Origin: Bacillus_BA fengqiuensis
Lineage (GTDB): Bacteria; Bacillota; Bacilli; Bacillales; Bacillaceae_H
Length of the DNA: 64,000 bases
Direction: 5' to 3' (one strand)
Assembly: GCA_030813035.1 (NCBI GenBank)
Contig: JAUSTV010000006.1
Positions 25,189-33,600 of the stretch are shown piece after piece (the first letter of the stretch is position 1; each line of letters starts with the position of its first letter). The notes under the pieces are model-generated. The model saw nothing but the letters and a program-made list of their open reading frames with translations. It was not told the DNA's origin and ran no database searches. Both the position numbers and the translations under genes were made by a program.

Positions 25189-25338
25189 ATGCATTACGGA
25201 CACTACAATCCATGCGGATGCGATTATGTTTACCCATACGGAGGTCATTGCGGAACTGGTTACGGCCATGGCTTCGCTTTAATTGTTGTGCTGTTTATTT
25301 TATTGATTATTATCGGAGCTTGTTGTGTAAAATATTGA
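25189..25338 (+). CDS. YjcZ-family small sporulation protein
   Basis: A 49-residue peptide: Tyr/Gly/His/Cys-rich start (MHYGHYNPCGCDYVYPYGG) and a hydrophobic tail FALIVVLFILLIIIGACC, the standard make-up of the YjcZ/SscA group involved in spore assembly. ATG 25189 follows TGAGGAGCGG. It is followed by an AGGCAGTC/GACTGCCT terminator. Expression in the mother cell is inferred from the upstream sigma K-like promoter. Confidence 0.85.
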   Translation: MHYGHYNPCGCDYVYPYGGHCGTGYGHGFALIVVLFILLIIIGACCVKY

Positions 25339-25349
25339 AAAGGCTGAAG

Positions 25350-25378
25350 GCAGGCAGTCATTTAAGACTGCCTTTCTT
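25350..25378 (+). terminator. Terminator after the YjcZ-type gene
   Basis: AGGCAGGCAGTC-ATTTAA-GACTGCCTTTCTTT. Confidence 0.8.
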
Positions 25379-25518
25379 TCGATCTATAAAAAAGGCAGTT
25401 TGTTCATTTTAGAATACTGAAAAAATAAACTTTTATTAATATTTTAATAAAAATGATACAAAACCACGGATTTCCATATTATACTATTAGGTAGGAACTC
25501 GTAAATGAGGGTGAATAT

Positions 25519-26922
25519 ATGGATAAATTCTTATTTCAAGAGTTATTTAATGTGTCGATTGTACCATCACTTGTGATGAAACAAAGCGGAAAAATTTTAT
25601 TTGTAAATGATGCTTTTTTGGCAGTGCATCGACTGGACAAGGCGTCTATCATCGGCGAAGATCTCAATGATGTTTATCATTTATTATCAGTGAAAAAAGA
25701 AGAATTTGTGGAGATGATGGAGAGCGACGAAAAGTTTGATCTCATCAAAACGAGCGTTCATCAACATTTGGTACATATTTATATGCAACGGCTGAATTTG
25801 GAGGAGTACAAAGAGCCATTGCTCATTCTGCAATGGAAAGAATTCTCGCATAACATTCAAAAACAAGAAGAAATCATCCGGAAAATGAAACAGTATAAAC
25901 AGTTTATCAAGCAAAGCCAGGATGCTTTTATTGTCACGGTTAATGGGGTGATTCAATATATGAACCCTGCGGGTGTGAATCTCTTAGGCGAAACAAAAAA
26001 AGAAGAATACATCGGAAGGTCGTTTTTGGATTTTATTCATCCGAAACATCTTTCGTTTGTCCAGGAACGGATGAACCGCTTAATGCATGGATTGCCCATT
26101 GAATCAAGAGCGGAAGTGAACTTGGTAACCGATAGAGGTATCGTTTCCATTGAGTCTTCTGCTACGAGGGTGAAGTTTAAAGGTGAGGATGCCATTCAGT
26201 ATTTTATCAGGGATATTACCGATCGGAAACATTATGATGAGATGGTGAATCAATCAGAAAAGTTGACAATCGTCAGTAAGCTAGCAGCCGGAGTGGCTCA
26301 TGAAATTCGTAATCCGATGACCGCCATTAAAGGCTTTATTCAATTATTGAAGGCATCCAAACAATATAATGAAGAATACAGCGACATTATGTTGGAGGAA
26401 TTGAATCGTGTGGAGTCGATTATTCATGAATTTTTGACGCTCGCCAAGCCGAAAAAAGAAAGTAATTATACGAAAAAAAGTCTGCAGCAAATTTTAAATC
26501 ATGTCACGTTACTGCTGGCGACGCATGCAAGCTATAAAGATTGTCAAATAAACACCCTTTTACCCGATGAGTCGGTAGATATCCATTGTGAAGAGAATGG
26601 TTTGAAGCAAGTTTTGATTAACATTATTCAAAACGGATTGGAGTCGATGGCAAAAGGGACATTAACTGTCATATTAGAGAAATTGGAACAGATGGCGAAA
26701 ATCACCATTCAAGATGAAGGGTGCGGGATTAAGGAAGAAGATCTTGTCCGTCTCGGGGAGCCTTTTTATTCTACGAAGCCTTCAGGAACCGGGCTCGGTT
26801 TAATGATTAGTTACCGGATTATTGAACAGCATGGCGGCCGTATGTCATTTTCAAGCAAAGTAGGAGAAGGAACGAAAGTGGAAGTATTGTTGCCGCTTAT
26901 AAAGGAAAACGTTCAAGTTTAA
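25519..26922 (+). CDS. Soluble PAS-domain histidine kinase, sporulation-kinase type
   Basis: A 467-residue protein without membrane helices. Two PAS domains (~5-115; ~125-240, with IQYMNPAGVNLLGE and EDAIQYFIRDITDRK), a HisKA domain with VAHEIRNPMTAIKGFIQLL (~258) and a HATPase domain (NIIQNGLESM, IQDEGCGI, GTGLGLMISYRI). The architecture matches KinA/KinE-like kinases that feed the Spo0F/Spo0A relay; the pathway is inferred. It is the second such kinase within 8 kb. ATG 25519 follows GAGGGTGAATAT. Confidence 0.88.
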   Translation: MDKFLFQELFNVSIVPSLVMKQSGKILFVNDAFLAVHRLDKASIIGEDLNDVYHLLSVKKEEFVEMMESDEKFDLIKTSVHQHLVHIYMQRLNLEEYKEPLLILQWKEFSHNIQKQEEIIRKMKQYKQFIKQSQDAFIVTVNGVIQYMNPAGVNLLGETKKEEYIGRSFLDFIHPKHLSFVQERMNRLMHGLPIESRAEVNLVTDRGIVSIESSATRVKFKGEDAIQYFIRDITDRKHYDEMVNQSEKLTIVSKLAAGVAHEIRNPMTAIKGFIQLLKASKQYNEEYSDIMLEELNRVESIIHEFLTLAKPKKESNYTKKSLQQILNHVTLLLATHASYKDCQINTLLPDESVDIHCEENGLKQVLINIIQNGLESMAKGTLTVILEKLEQMAKITIQDEGCGIKEEDLVRLGEPFYSTKPSGTGLGLMISYRIIEQHGGRMSFSSKVGEGTKVEVLLPLIKENVQV

Positions 26923-27077
26923 AAGACGATGACGTTTTCCTTCTTTTTTGAAAGAATTAAACACGAACATTAACGTGAAAATTTATATAAACGTTCGTTT
27001 TTATTATTTACTGTTTTTCCTTTATCTGATATATGTTGGTACTTAACAAAATTTTCCTCTCGATTAGCTCTTTCATA

Positions 27078-27125
27078 TTGACAGAGAGTGGAAATGAAGC
27101 ATATAATATTATCAAATATGATAAT
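27078..27125 (+). promoter_or_regulatory. Sigma A promoter with overlapping palindromic operator
   Basis: TTGACA (27078-27083), 18 bases, TATAAT (27102-27107), directly followed by the palindrome ATTATCA-AATA-TGATAAT (27108-27125). A repressor bound there would block initiation. Another TGATAAT follows at ~27137. The order of half-sites is not that of a Fur box. Confidence 0.6.
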
Positions 27126-27161
27126 AAAATAAAAAATGATAATATAAAAGGGGAGAAGATC

Positions 27162-27947
27162 ATGAAGGTAAAAACATTGAAGTTGGCGGTAGTTTTAGCT
27201 GTTTTTTCCGTAGTGGCGTTTGCAGTGACGATTCCATATATATTAGAAATTACAGCCCTGGGATTGGAGGGAAAAGGCGTGTCAGCTTCACAATTAATTG
27301 CCGGCTCATTTTTGAACATGGCGATCAGCACATTTCTTTTTAGTTTCATCGGAGCCAAACTTGCTCCAAAAGTTCATTTGAATTATGGTTGGATTCGTTC
27401 TCTTATTTATGGGACTGACAGACCTGCTTGGGATTATAGAGGAATCAAGCTGGCGTTAGGATGGGGAGTAATCGGCAGCGTTTTATTAGTGATGATAGAT
27501 CAACTCGTTTTTTCTCCTTTAACGAAACACTTACTGATTAATCCGGAAGAGCTCAAGGTAAAGTGGTGGATGGGGCTGTCGACGATTTTTCAAGGTGGTG
27601 TAATAGAAGAGATTTCCTTGCGTCTTGGTTGGATGACCATTATCGTATGGGGTTTGTCCAAGTTATTTGCTCGACACCAATCGAAGGTACCGGCTTGGAT
27701 GTATTGGACGGGAATTGTTCTTGCGGCTCTTATTTTTGGGGCAGGGCATTTAGGGGTTGCTGCGGATATTTATGAAACGCTTACACCTTTGGTCATTTCG
27801 AGAGTCATTGTAATCAACAGTATAATGGGAATCGGCTTTGGTTACTTATACTGGAAAAAAGGACTCGAATACGCTATTATCGCCCATATGACAGCTGATT
27901 TTATGCTTCATTTTGTTATTAACCAAATCGCTTATATGCTCTCTTAA
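27162..27947 (+). CDS. CPBP-family intramembrane glutamic protease
   Basis: A 261-residue multi-pass membrane protein. The CPBP motifs are EEISLRLGW (EExxxR, ~146), a later FGAGHLG (FxxxH) and a third motif HMTADFMLH near the C-terminus. About six hydrophobic helices. CPBP/Abi proteins process prenylated or bacteriocin-type peptides; the substrate here is unknown. ATG 27162 follows GGGGAGAAGATC and is controlled by the promoter and operator just upstream. Confidence 0.85.
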   Translation: MKVKTLKLAVVLAVFSVVAFAVTIPYILEITALGLEGKGVSASQLIAGSFLNMAISTFLFSFIGAKLAPKVHLNYGWIRSLIYGTDRPAWDYRGIKLALGWGVIGSVLLVMIDQLVFSPLTKHLLINPEELKVKWWMGLSTIFQGGVIEEISLRLGWMTIIVWGLSKLFARHQSKVPAWMYWTGIVLAALIFGAGHLGVAADIYETLTPLVISRVIVINSIMGIGFGYLYWKKGLEYAIIAHMTADFMLHFVINQIAYMLS

Positions 27948-28369
27948 AAAACAGCTCAATGAGAAGAGAGCATTGGTTTTTATGGGATGCAGGAAACGTC
28001 CATCAGGGAAAGAGAATGTTATGTACTGGCTTTTTTGTCAATCTTAGTTTGGTGCCCCTCCGTTATTAACCTGCTGTCTTCTCTTAACTAGCGCTTATGT
28101 ACCATCATTTCCAAGGAAAGAAATGCAAGGTTTTATCATATTCATTAGTAAAGACTATTTAATCTTTGGAAAGGTTACATCAAGTGAGAAACGGCAAGGC
28201 AGTTGAGGTCAGAAGGCTGGTTGGAATCGCATCAATGTGCGTTTCAATCAGCCTTCTAAAATGAGTGAAACGCGGAATCGACAAGCTGCTTTATTCTCTT
28301 TGGGTTATGAAGAAATAGTTATTGAGTTTTTATTCGCCAATTGATCAGAAACAGAGAGGAGATAAAGAA
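27948..28369. other. Gene-free stretch with a long imperfect hairpin
   Basis: No supportable gene. At 28211-28258, AGAAGGCTGGTTGGAATCGCA can pair with TGTGCGTTTCAATCAGCCTTCT, which may terminate transcription or be a leader structure for the yodQ-like gene. The rest is unremarkable A+T-rich sequence. Confidence 0.45.
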
Positions 28370-29641
28370 TTGGAGCAGTATAAAGAACGTATTCACCAAT
28401 GGCTATTCGATAATCGGTTGAGGGGAACGCGGATTTTAAAACGTCTTGTTCAGGAAGCAAGCGTTCAAGGAGCAGAAAAATATGCGCAAGCTTTGATTGT
28501 AGAAAAATTAAGGCAACTTGGTCTGCCTATTGATATTTGGACACCCAACGCTCGCCAGTTACAGCAGCATGCAGGATTCGCTGCAACGAGGACGTCTTTT
28601 GAAGATAGCCCAAATGTTGTAGCGATGTTAAAAGGCGCAGGGGGAGGGCGTTCCATCATTTTAAACGGACATATTGATGTTGTCCCTGAGGGAGATGAAA
28701 GCTTGTGGACGTATGATCCTTACAGCGCCCATATCAAAGATGGAAAGTTGTACGGACGTGGATCGAGTGATATGAAAGGAGGACAGACTGCATCATTGTT
28801 GGCCATGGAGGCCATTATTTCATTAGGTATCTCTTTAAAAGGAGATCTTATTTTCCAAAGTGTCATTGAAGAAAAAAGCGGTGGGGCAGGTGCACTTGCT
28901 TGTCTATTAAGAGGATATCAGGCCGATGCCGCCCTTATTCCGAAGCCGACGAATATGCAAATTTTTTTGAAACAACAAGGTTCGATGTGGTTCCGAATTA
29001 AGGTGAAAGGACAGTGCGGATATGGCAAGACAAATGTTGAAGAGGGAACGGCCATTGAGAAGGCAATCATCGTCATTGGTCATTTACGTGAACTTGAGGC
29101 GCTACGAAACCACCGTCTTCAAGATTCTTTATCCAAGCGAGCAGCCTTGCCAACCTCAATCACAATCGGGAAAATAGAGGGAGGCACATGGCCTTCTTCT
29201 TTTACGGATACGGTGACGCTTGAAGGAAGAATGGGAGTTGCCTTGAGTGAAACGTTGACCGAAGCGCGTCATGAAATGGGGGAGTGGCTTGAGAGGCTGC
29301 AAGAAATGTATCCTTGTTTTGGGAAGTACCCTGTCGTGTTGGAGTGGTTTGGAGCCCAGTGTCAGCCCTGTGAAGTGGAACCAAGTCACGAACTGGTCAA
29401 AGTATTAACATCTCAATATAAGCTTGTTAAAAGAGAGGAACCAGCCATGGGAGTTTCTACACAGGGAACAGACGGAAGCATTTTAACGAATATAGGACAT
29501 ATTCCCGTCATTCTGTTTGGTCCAGGGAAAACGGAATCGGCCCATTTTCCAGATGAATATATTGAATTGGAGCACGTATTCGAAGCAGCGGAAATTATCG
29601 CGTTAACAGTGATAAATTGGTGCGGTACAGTTGATGGATAG
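28370..29641 (+). CDS. yodQ: YodQ-like M20 peptidase/deacylase with altered active site
   Basis: A 423-residue M20 (ArgE/DapE/YodQ) protein. Intact: NGHIDVVPEGD (His, and Asp of the HxD pair), GRGSSDMKGG (bridging Asp), IEEKSGG (catalytic and metal Glu), and ESAHFPDE (last His). Altered: the usual E-P-T metal ligand is Lys (IPKPTN, codon 28943) and the A-A-H of the dimerisation lobe is C-G-Y (codon 29021). In B. subtilis yodQ belongs to the kamA cluster. TTG 28370 follows AGAGGAGA by eight bases; an earlier TTG (28322) lacks a ribosome site. Possibly inactive or altered in specificity. Confidence 0.8.
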   Translation: MEQYKERIHQWLFDNRLRGTRILKRLVQEASVQGAEKYAQALIVEKLRQLGLPIDIWTPNARQLQQHAGFAATRTSFEDSPNVVAMLKGAGGGRSIILNGHIDVVPEGDESLWTYDPYSAHIKDGKLYGRGSSDMKGGQTASLLAMEAIISLGISLKGDLIFQSVIEEKSGGAGALACLLRGYQADAALIPKPTNMQIFLKQQGSMWFRIKVKGQCGYGKTNVEEGTAIEKAIIVIGHLRELEALRNHRLQDSLSKRAALPTSITIGKIEGGTWPSSFTDTVTLEGRMGVALSETLTEARHEMGEWLERLQEMYPCFGKYPVVLEWFGAQCQPCEVEPSHELVKVLTSQYKLVKREEPAMGVSTQGTDGSILTNIGHIPVILFGPGKTESAHFPDEYIELEHVFEAAEIIALTVINWCGTVDG

Positions 29642-29734
29642 AATGAGGAGGACCCGCCGTGAAAAACCGGTTCAGGAGTTCATTGGCGGGTCCTTTCCAT
29701 AAAAAACGATTCTAGTGATTTTCCGCTCTAGACG

Positions 29735-30139
29735 TTAAGAATAATCTCTTTCCCCCTTGCTTTGATGTTTCAATAAGTCTCGAATTTCCGCCAACAATTC
29801 CTGATCTTTTGTAAGGGGTGGAACAGATGAAGCGGATGGTTCTTCCGCTTCTTTCCTCTGCAGCTTTTGGTAAAAGCGGACAAAAAGAAAAACAGAAAAC
29901 GCAATGATGAAAAAGTCGACGACGGTCTGTAAAAAAGCTCCGTATTTAATCACGGCTTTTCCAAATTTTACGCTTAAGTTGGAAAAGTCAATCCCCCCAA
30001 GCAGCAGGCCGACAAGCGGCATAATCAAATCATTGACAAGCGATGTTACAATTTTCCCGAACGCCGCCCCAATAATCACACCGACCGCCAAATCGATCAC
30101 ATTTCCTTTTACAGCAAATTTCTTAAATTCTTGCCACAT
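29735..30139 (-). CDS. mscL: Large-conductance mechanosensitive channel MscL
   Basis: A 134-residue MscL: N-terminal helix MWQEFKKFAVKGNVIDLAVGVIIG, TM1 with the hydrophobic gate (AFGKIVTSLVNDLIMP), periplasmic loop, TM2 (VVDFFIIAFSVFLFVRFY) and C-terminal bundle (DQELLAEIRDLL). It releases solutes on hypo-osmotic shock. The start at 30139 follows GGAGG by eight bases. Confidence 0.95.
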   Translation of the reverse strand: MWQEFKKFAVKGNVIDLAVGVIIGAAFGKIVTSLVNDLIMPLVGLLLGGIDFSNLSVKFGKAVIKYGAFLQTVVDFFIIAFSVFLFVRFYQKLQRKEAEEPSASSVPPLTKDQELLAEIRDLLKHQSKGERDYS

Positions 30140-30530
30140 TATCAATACCTCCGAACATAGTAAAAATAAGTATGTATATGCCTTTCTATTATATAGGAAC
30201 AAGCCGTGACTTCAAGTTTTGGCCCTTCCCCGCTTCAATTGATTATTTTTCTATCAAGGGCATGTACGCTTGTTATAAACTGCCCTTTTTCTATATAAAT
30301 ATAGATATGATCATTTTCTTTTACCGAATTGAGCGCGTAACAAAATCATAAAAGTAAACATGGAAAAAGGGAATAATCATTATTTTATTGAACGGTTATT
30401 GCCTGTTAGAGGAAGAGCAATGAAGCCATTACCTTAAAGAAAAAGAATAGCAAATTTCTTTATTCAAACATATAAAGGTAATAAGCGCCCTGGGCATTTA
30501 TGTTTCCACGGCTTTAAGGAGGCGGTTTCA
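30140..30530. other. Intergenic region between divergent mscL and kamA
   Basis: A+T-rich, about 390 bases, containing both promoters. I see no gene, repeat or riboswitch pattern. AAGGAGGCGG at ~30517 is the kamA ribosome site. Confidence 0.4.
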
Positions 30531-31952
30531 TTGCAGCATAGTGTATACAAACCAAAGCGCCATTGGAAGGAAGTGGAACTTTGGAAAGATGTGAGTGAAA
30601 GTCAATGGAATGACTGGATTTGGCAATTGACCAACACGATTCGAACACTCGATGATTTAAAAAAAGTGATTCGTTTGACACCAGAAGAGGAAGAGGGAGT
30701 CAAAATATCCGTCAAAACGATCCCGCTTAATATTACCCCGTATTATGCTTCATTAATGAACCCCGATGATCCTCGCTGCCCAATCAGGATGCAGTCTGTG
30801 CCGGTTGGAAAAGAAATTTATAAAACGAAATACGATTTAGAAGACCCTCTCCATGAAGACGAAGATTCTCCCGTTCCAGGTTTAACACATCGATATCCTG
30901 ACCGCGTATTATTTTTAGTTACGAATCAATGTTCAATGTATTGCCGTTATTGTACACGCAGGCGCTTTTCCGGCCAGATTGGAATGGGCGTACCGAAAAA
31001 GCAATTGGATGCGGCTATTTCGTATATCAGTCAAACACCGGAAGTTCGCGATGTCCTGATTTCTGGAGGAGACGGATTATTGATCAATGATCAAATTTTA
31101 GAATATATTTTAAAAAATTTACGAGCCATTCCGCATGTGGAAATTATCCGAATCGGTACAAGGGCCCCGGTCGTCTTTCCGCAACGCATCACTGAAAATC
31201 TATGCAACATCTTAAAAAAATATCACCCTGTTTGGCTAAATACTCATTTTAATACATCGATTGAAATTACAGAGGAGTCGAAACAGGCGTGTGAACGATT
31301 AGTGAATGCGGGTGTTCCTGTAGGTAATCAAGCGGTCATCCTGGCAGGGATAAATGACAGTGTGGCTATTATGAAACAATTGATGCATGATTTAGTGAAA
31401 ATTCGAGTGCGTCCTTATTATATTTATCAATGTGATTTGTCAGAGGGAATCAGTCACTTCCGCGCCCCCGTCGCCAAAGGTTTAGAGATTATGGAAGGGT
31501 TGCGTGGACATACGTCTGGCTATGCGGTACCGACATTTGTAGTAGATGCGCCTGGGGGGGGCGGGAAAATTTCACTTCAGCCAAATTATATCGTTTCCCA
31601 AAGCGCTGACAAAGTCGTACTTCGTAATTTTGAAGGGGTGATTACGGCTTATCCGGAGCCTCAACATTATATACCGGGAAGAGCAGATGACTATTTTAAA
31701 ACGATCTATCCAAATATGGAAGAAAAAAGGTCGCGAACAGGTATTTCAGGCATCATGACGGATGATGCATTCAATCTGGTACCAGAAGGGTTGCAACGGT
31801 TGAAACGGCGTGAAGTATATGAACGCGATCCAGACCATGCCTCGTTAAAGCAAAAACGAGAAAAACGAGATGAACTAAAAGAAAAGAAATTCCAAACGCA
31901 AATAAAAAAGGAAAAGCAAAAGGAAGAGGATAATGAACAAGCATCGTCTTAA
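30531..31952 (+). CDS. kamA: L-lysine 2,3-aminomutase (radical SAM)
   Basis: A 473-residue radical-SAM, PLP-dependent aminomutase converting L-lysine to L-beta-lysine. The Fe-S motif is CSMYCRYC (~138-145), followed by ISGGDGLL and, near the C-terminus, the PLP-lysine segment DAPGGGGKI. The last ~60 residues are a charged KEK-rich tail as in Bacillus homologues. The TTG start follows AAGGAGGCGG. yokU is 14 bases downstream, as in B. subtilis in reverse relative order. The acetyltransferase partner (yodP/ablB) is not in this window. Confidence 0.95.
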   Translation: MQHSVYKPKRHWKEVELWKDVSESQWNDWIWQLTNTIRTLDDLKKVIRLTPEEEEGVKISVKTIPLNITPYYASLMNPDDPRCPIRMQSVPVGKEIYKTKYDLEDPLHEDEDSPVPGLTHRYPDRVLFLVTNQCSMYCRYCTRRRFSGQIGMGVPKKQLDAAISYISQTPEVRDVLISGGDGLLINDQILEYILKNLRAIPHVEIIRIGTRAPVVFPQRITENLCNILKKYHPVWLNTHFNTSIEITEESKQACERLVNAGVPVGNQAVILAGINDSVAIMKQLMHDLVKIRVRPYYIYQCDLSEGISHFRAPVAKGLEIMEGLRGHTSGYAVPTFVVDAPGGGGKISLQPNYIVSQSADKVVLRNFEGVITAYPEPQHYIPGRADDYFKTIYPNMEEKRSRTGISGIMTDDAFNLVPEGLQRLKRREVYERDPDHASLKQKREKRDELKEKKFQTQIKKEKQKEEDNEQASS

Positions 31953-31966
31953 GAGGAGGCGGCAAG

Positions 31967-32236
31967 ATGGAGTGTTTATGGTGTGAAGAAGAAGGAGCAG
32001 AAGCCTTTTTGAACACCGTGTACTGGGAGCTCCCGGACGGTTCACGCAGCATTGAACTAACCAATGTGCCATCTGTTAAATGCGCAGCATGCGGCGTAGA
32101 TTATCAGGAGGAGGACATCATTGAAAAAATTGAAACACAGCTCCTTTTAGTGGAAACGAAACAGCTACCACCCTCGATGACATACGAGGACTTCATAAAA
32201 TTGCCAAGGTGTCTTAAGAGAAACTATTTAAAATGA
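31967..32236 (+). CDS. yokU: YokU family zinc-finger protein
   Basis: An 89-residue protein with two CxxC pairs (CLWC at residue 3; CAAC at ~42), the YgiT-type zinc-binding arrangement found in YokU. ATG 31967 follows AAGAGGAGGCGGCAAG. It is coupled to kamA; function unknown. Confidence 0.9.
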   Translation: MECLWCEEEGAEAFLNTVYWELPDGSRSIELTNVPSVKCAACGVDYQEEDIIEKIETQLLLVETKQLPPSMTYEDFIKLPRCLKRNYLK

Positions 32237-32257
32237 GCTGGGTTGATAAGCGCATAA

Positions 32258-32292
32258 AAGAAGGATGGCGGAAAAAGGCCATCCTTTTTTCA
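32258..32292 (+). terminator. Terminator after yokU
   Basis: AAGAAGGATGGC-GGAAAAA-GGCCATCCTTTTTT; it also faces the convergent dat gene. Confidence 0.85.
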
Positions 32293-32306
32293 TGAAACGC
32301 TGTAAA

Positions 32307-33146
32307 TTATTCATTCACTGTTTGATAAAGAGCTTGATATGCTTCGTACAATTTGCTTGTAAGCGGACGGTCGGATGATAATACAGTGTCATCGATTCGG
32401 GAAATCGGCATGATTTCGACCGATGTACTGGTAAAAAATGCTTCATCAGATGATAGGAAAAATTCAACATCCATATCTTTTTCTACAAAGGAAATTCCAA
32501 GCTTTTGAGCACATGTGATAACGGCTGCTCTTGTAATGCCGTGAAGAATCTTTTTGGTGGCGGGAGTGGTGTATAGTATGCCGCCTTTCACGACAAATAC
32601 GTTGCTGCTCGATCCTTCCGTTACCATTCGGTCACGAACAAGAATTGCTTCATCATGACCACTGGTAACAGCTTTTTGCTTAGCAATGACATTGGGCAGC
32701 AAATTCAATGATTTAATGAAACAGTTGGCCCAGCGTTGATCTTCAAGTAAAGTGACTGATACGCCATGCTCCCGTTTTTCAGAAGAAAATTGTTTTGCTT
32801 GGCGAATGGTCATGGCGAATTGGGCAGGGACATCCGGGAAAATATGATTGCGCGGGGCAATACCTCTTGTAATTTGAATATAGATTTCCGCTTCTTTGAT
32901 ACCGGATTTTTGCAGGCCTTCAGCTGTGATTGTTTTTAGTTCCTCGCGTGTGAGAGGCATATTTAAAAGGATTTCCTTTGCGCTCATTTCAAGACGGTCC
33001 AAATGTTCTTCCATCATGAATGGTTTCCCGTTGTACACCCGAATTACTTCATATACGCCATCGCCAAATTGATGGCCGCGTTCTTGAATGGGAATGACTT
33101 TTTCGTCAATATCAATAAATGCTCCCCCGTAGTAAGCAATTTCCAT
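32307..33146 (-). CDS. dat: D-amino-acid aminotransferase
   Basis: A 279-residue class IV PLP aminotransferase. The PLP lysine lies in CFIKSLNLLPN (~145), preceded by the typical start YYGGAFIDIDEKVIPIQERGHQFGDGVYE, with EGSSSNVFVV and TSTSVEIMPI (cofactor and carboxylate contacts). It interconverts D-alanine and D-glutamate, supplying cell wall precursors. The convergent arrangement with yokU shares a terminator. Confidence 0.93.
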   Translation of the reverse strand: MEIAYYGGAFIDIDEKVIPIQERGHQFGDGVYEVIRVYNGKPFMMEEHLDRLEMSAKEILLNMPLTREELKTITAEGLQKSGIKEAEIYIQITRGIAPRNHIFPDVPAQFAMTIRQAKQFSSEKREHGVSVTLLEDQRWANCFIKSLNLLPNVIAKQKAVTSGHDEAILVRDRMVTEGSSSNVFVVKGGILYTTPATKKILHGITRAAVITCAQKLGISFVEKDMDVEFFLSSDEAFFTSTSVEIMPISRIDDTVLSSDRPLTSKLYEAYQALYQTVNE

Positions 33147-33340
33147 ACTTTTCTCCTCTTTTCTGTAAATTGTGTATCCAGATGGTTGGCTTCATTCATC
33201 GAGCTTTTATAAAGACAGTTATTTTCCTGTAAAGAAAATGGATGAAAATACAGAACAAATTTATCACACATTTTAAAAAAATAAAATATTTTTATTTTTC
33301 AGCGTCTTGTTAAGAGTTTGAAAGGTTTTGGGGTAACGCG

Positions 33341-33372
33341 ACAAGGGGGATGACAAATGTCATCCCCCTTGT
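33341..33372. terminator. Hairpin AAGGGGGATGACA/TGTCATCCCCCTTG
   Basis: A 13-bp perfect stem followed by T residues in the gap 33147-33595, which otherwise holds the repeat at 33415-33600. Confidence 0.7.
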
Positions 33373-33414
33373 TTTTAAGAAATAAGAAAGTATAATTTTT
33401 TCGATGAGTAACTG

Positions 33415-33600
33415 GTGTCTAGCTCCAGCGCCTAGCTTAGCACGGGAAAAGATGATTGCCCTCATAAGGCAAAAAGTGTATACGGGGTCAATCCCTATTT
33501 CCTTAGGCCCACAGGATGTGGGTCATGCCGACGTTGCCGCAGGACGCGGCGTTCTTAGTCGGCCTTCCACTATGATCAAGGCGCTTGCGCTTTTCTTATG
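33415..33600. repeat. Composite Bacillaceae intergenic repeat
   Basis: GTCTAGCTCCAGCGCCTAG at the left end and AAGGCGCTTGCGCTTTTCTT at the right end are the ends of a repeat common in Bacillaceae. Nested inside is TTAGGCCCACAGGATGTGGGTCATGCCGACGTTGCCGCAGGACGCGGCG.. (33500-33563), which recurs at 47200-47268. The right end touches the stop of the acyltransferase gene. Confidence 0.65.

Noticed and set aside
27108..27125. Fur box at the CPBP promoter
   Set aside because: The half-sites are in the opposite order and spacing from the Fur 7-1-7 consensus.
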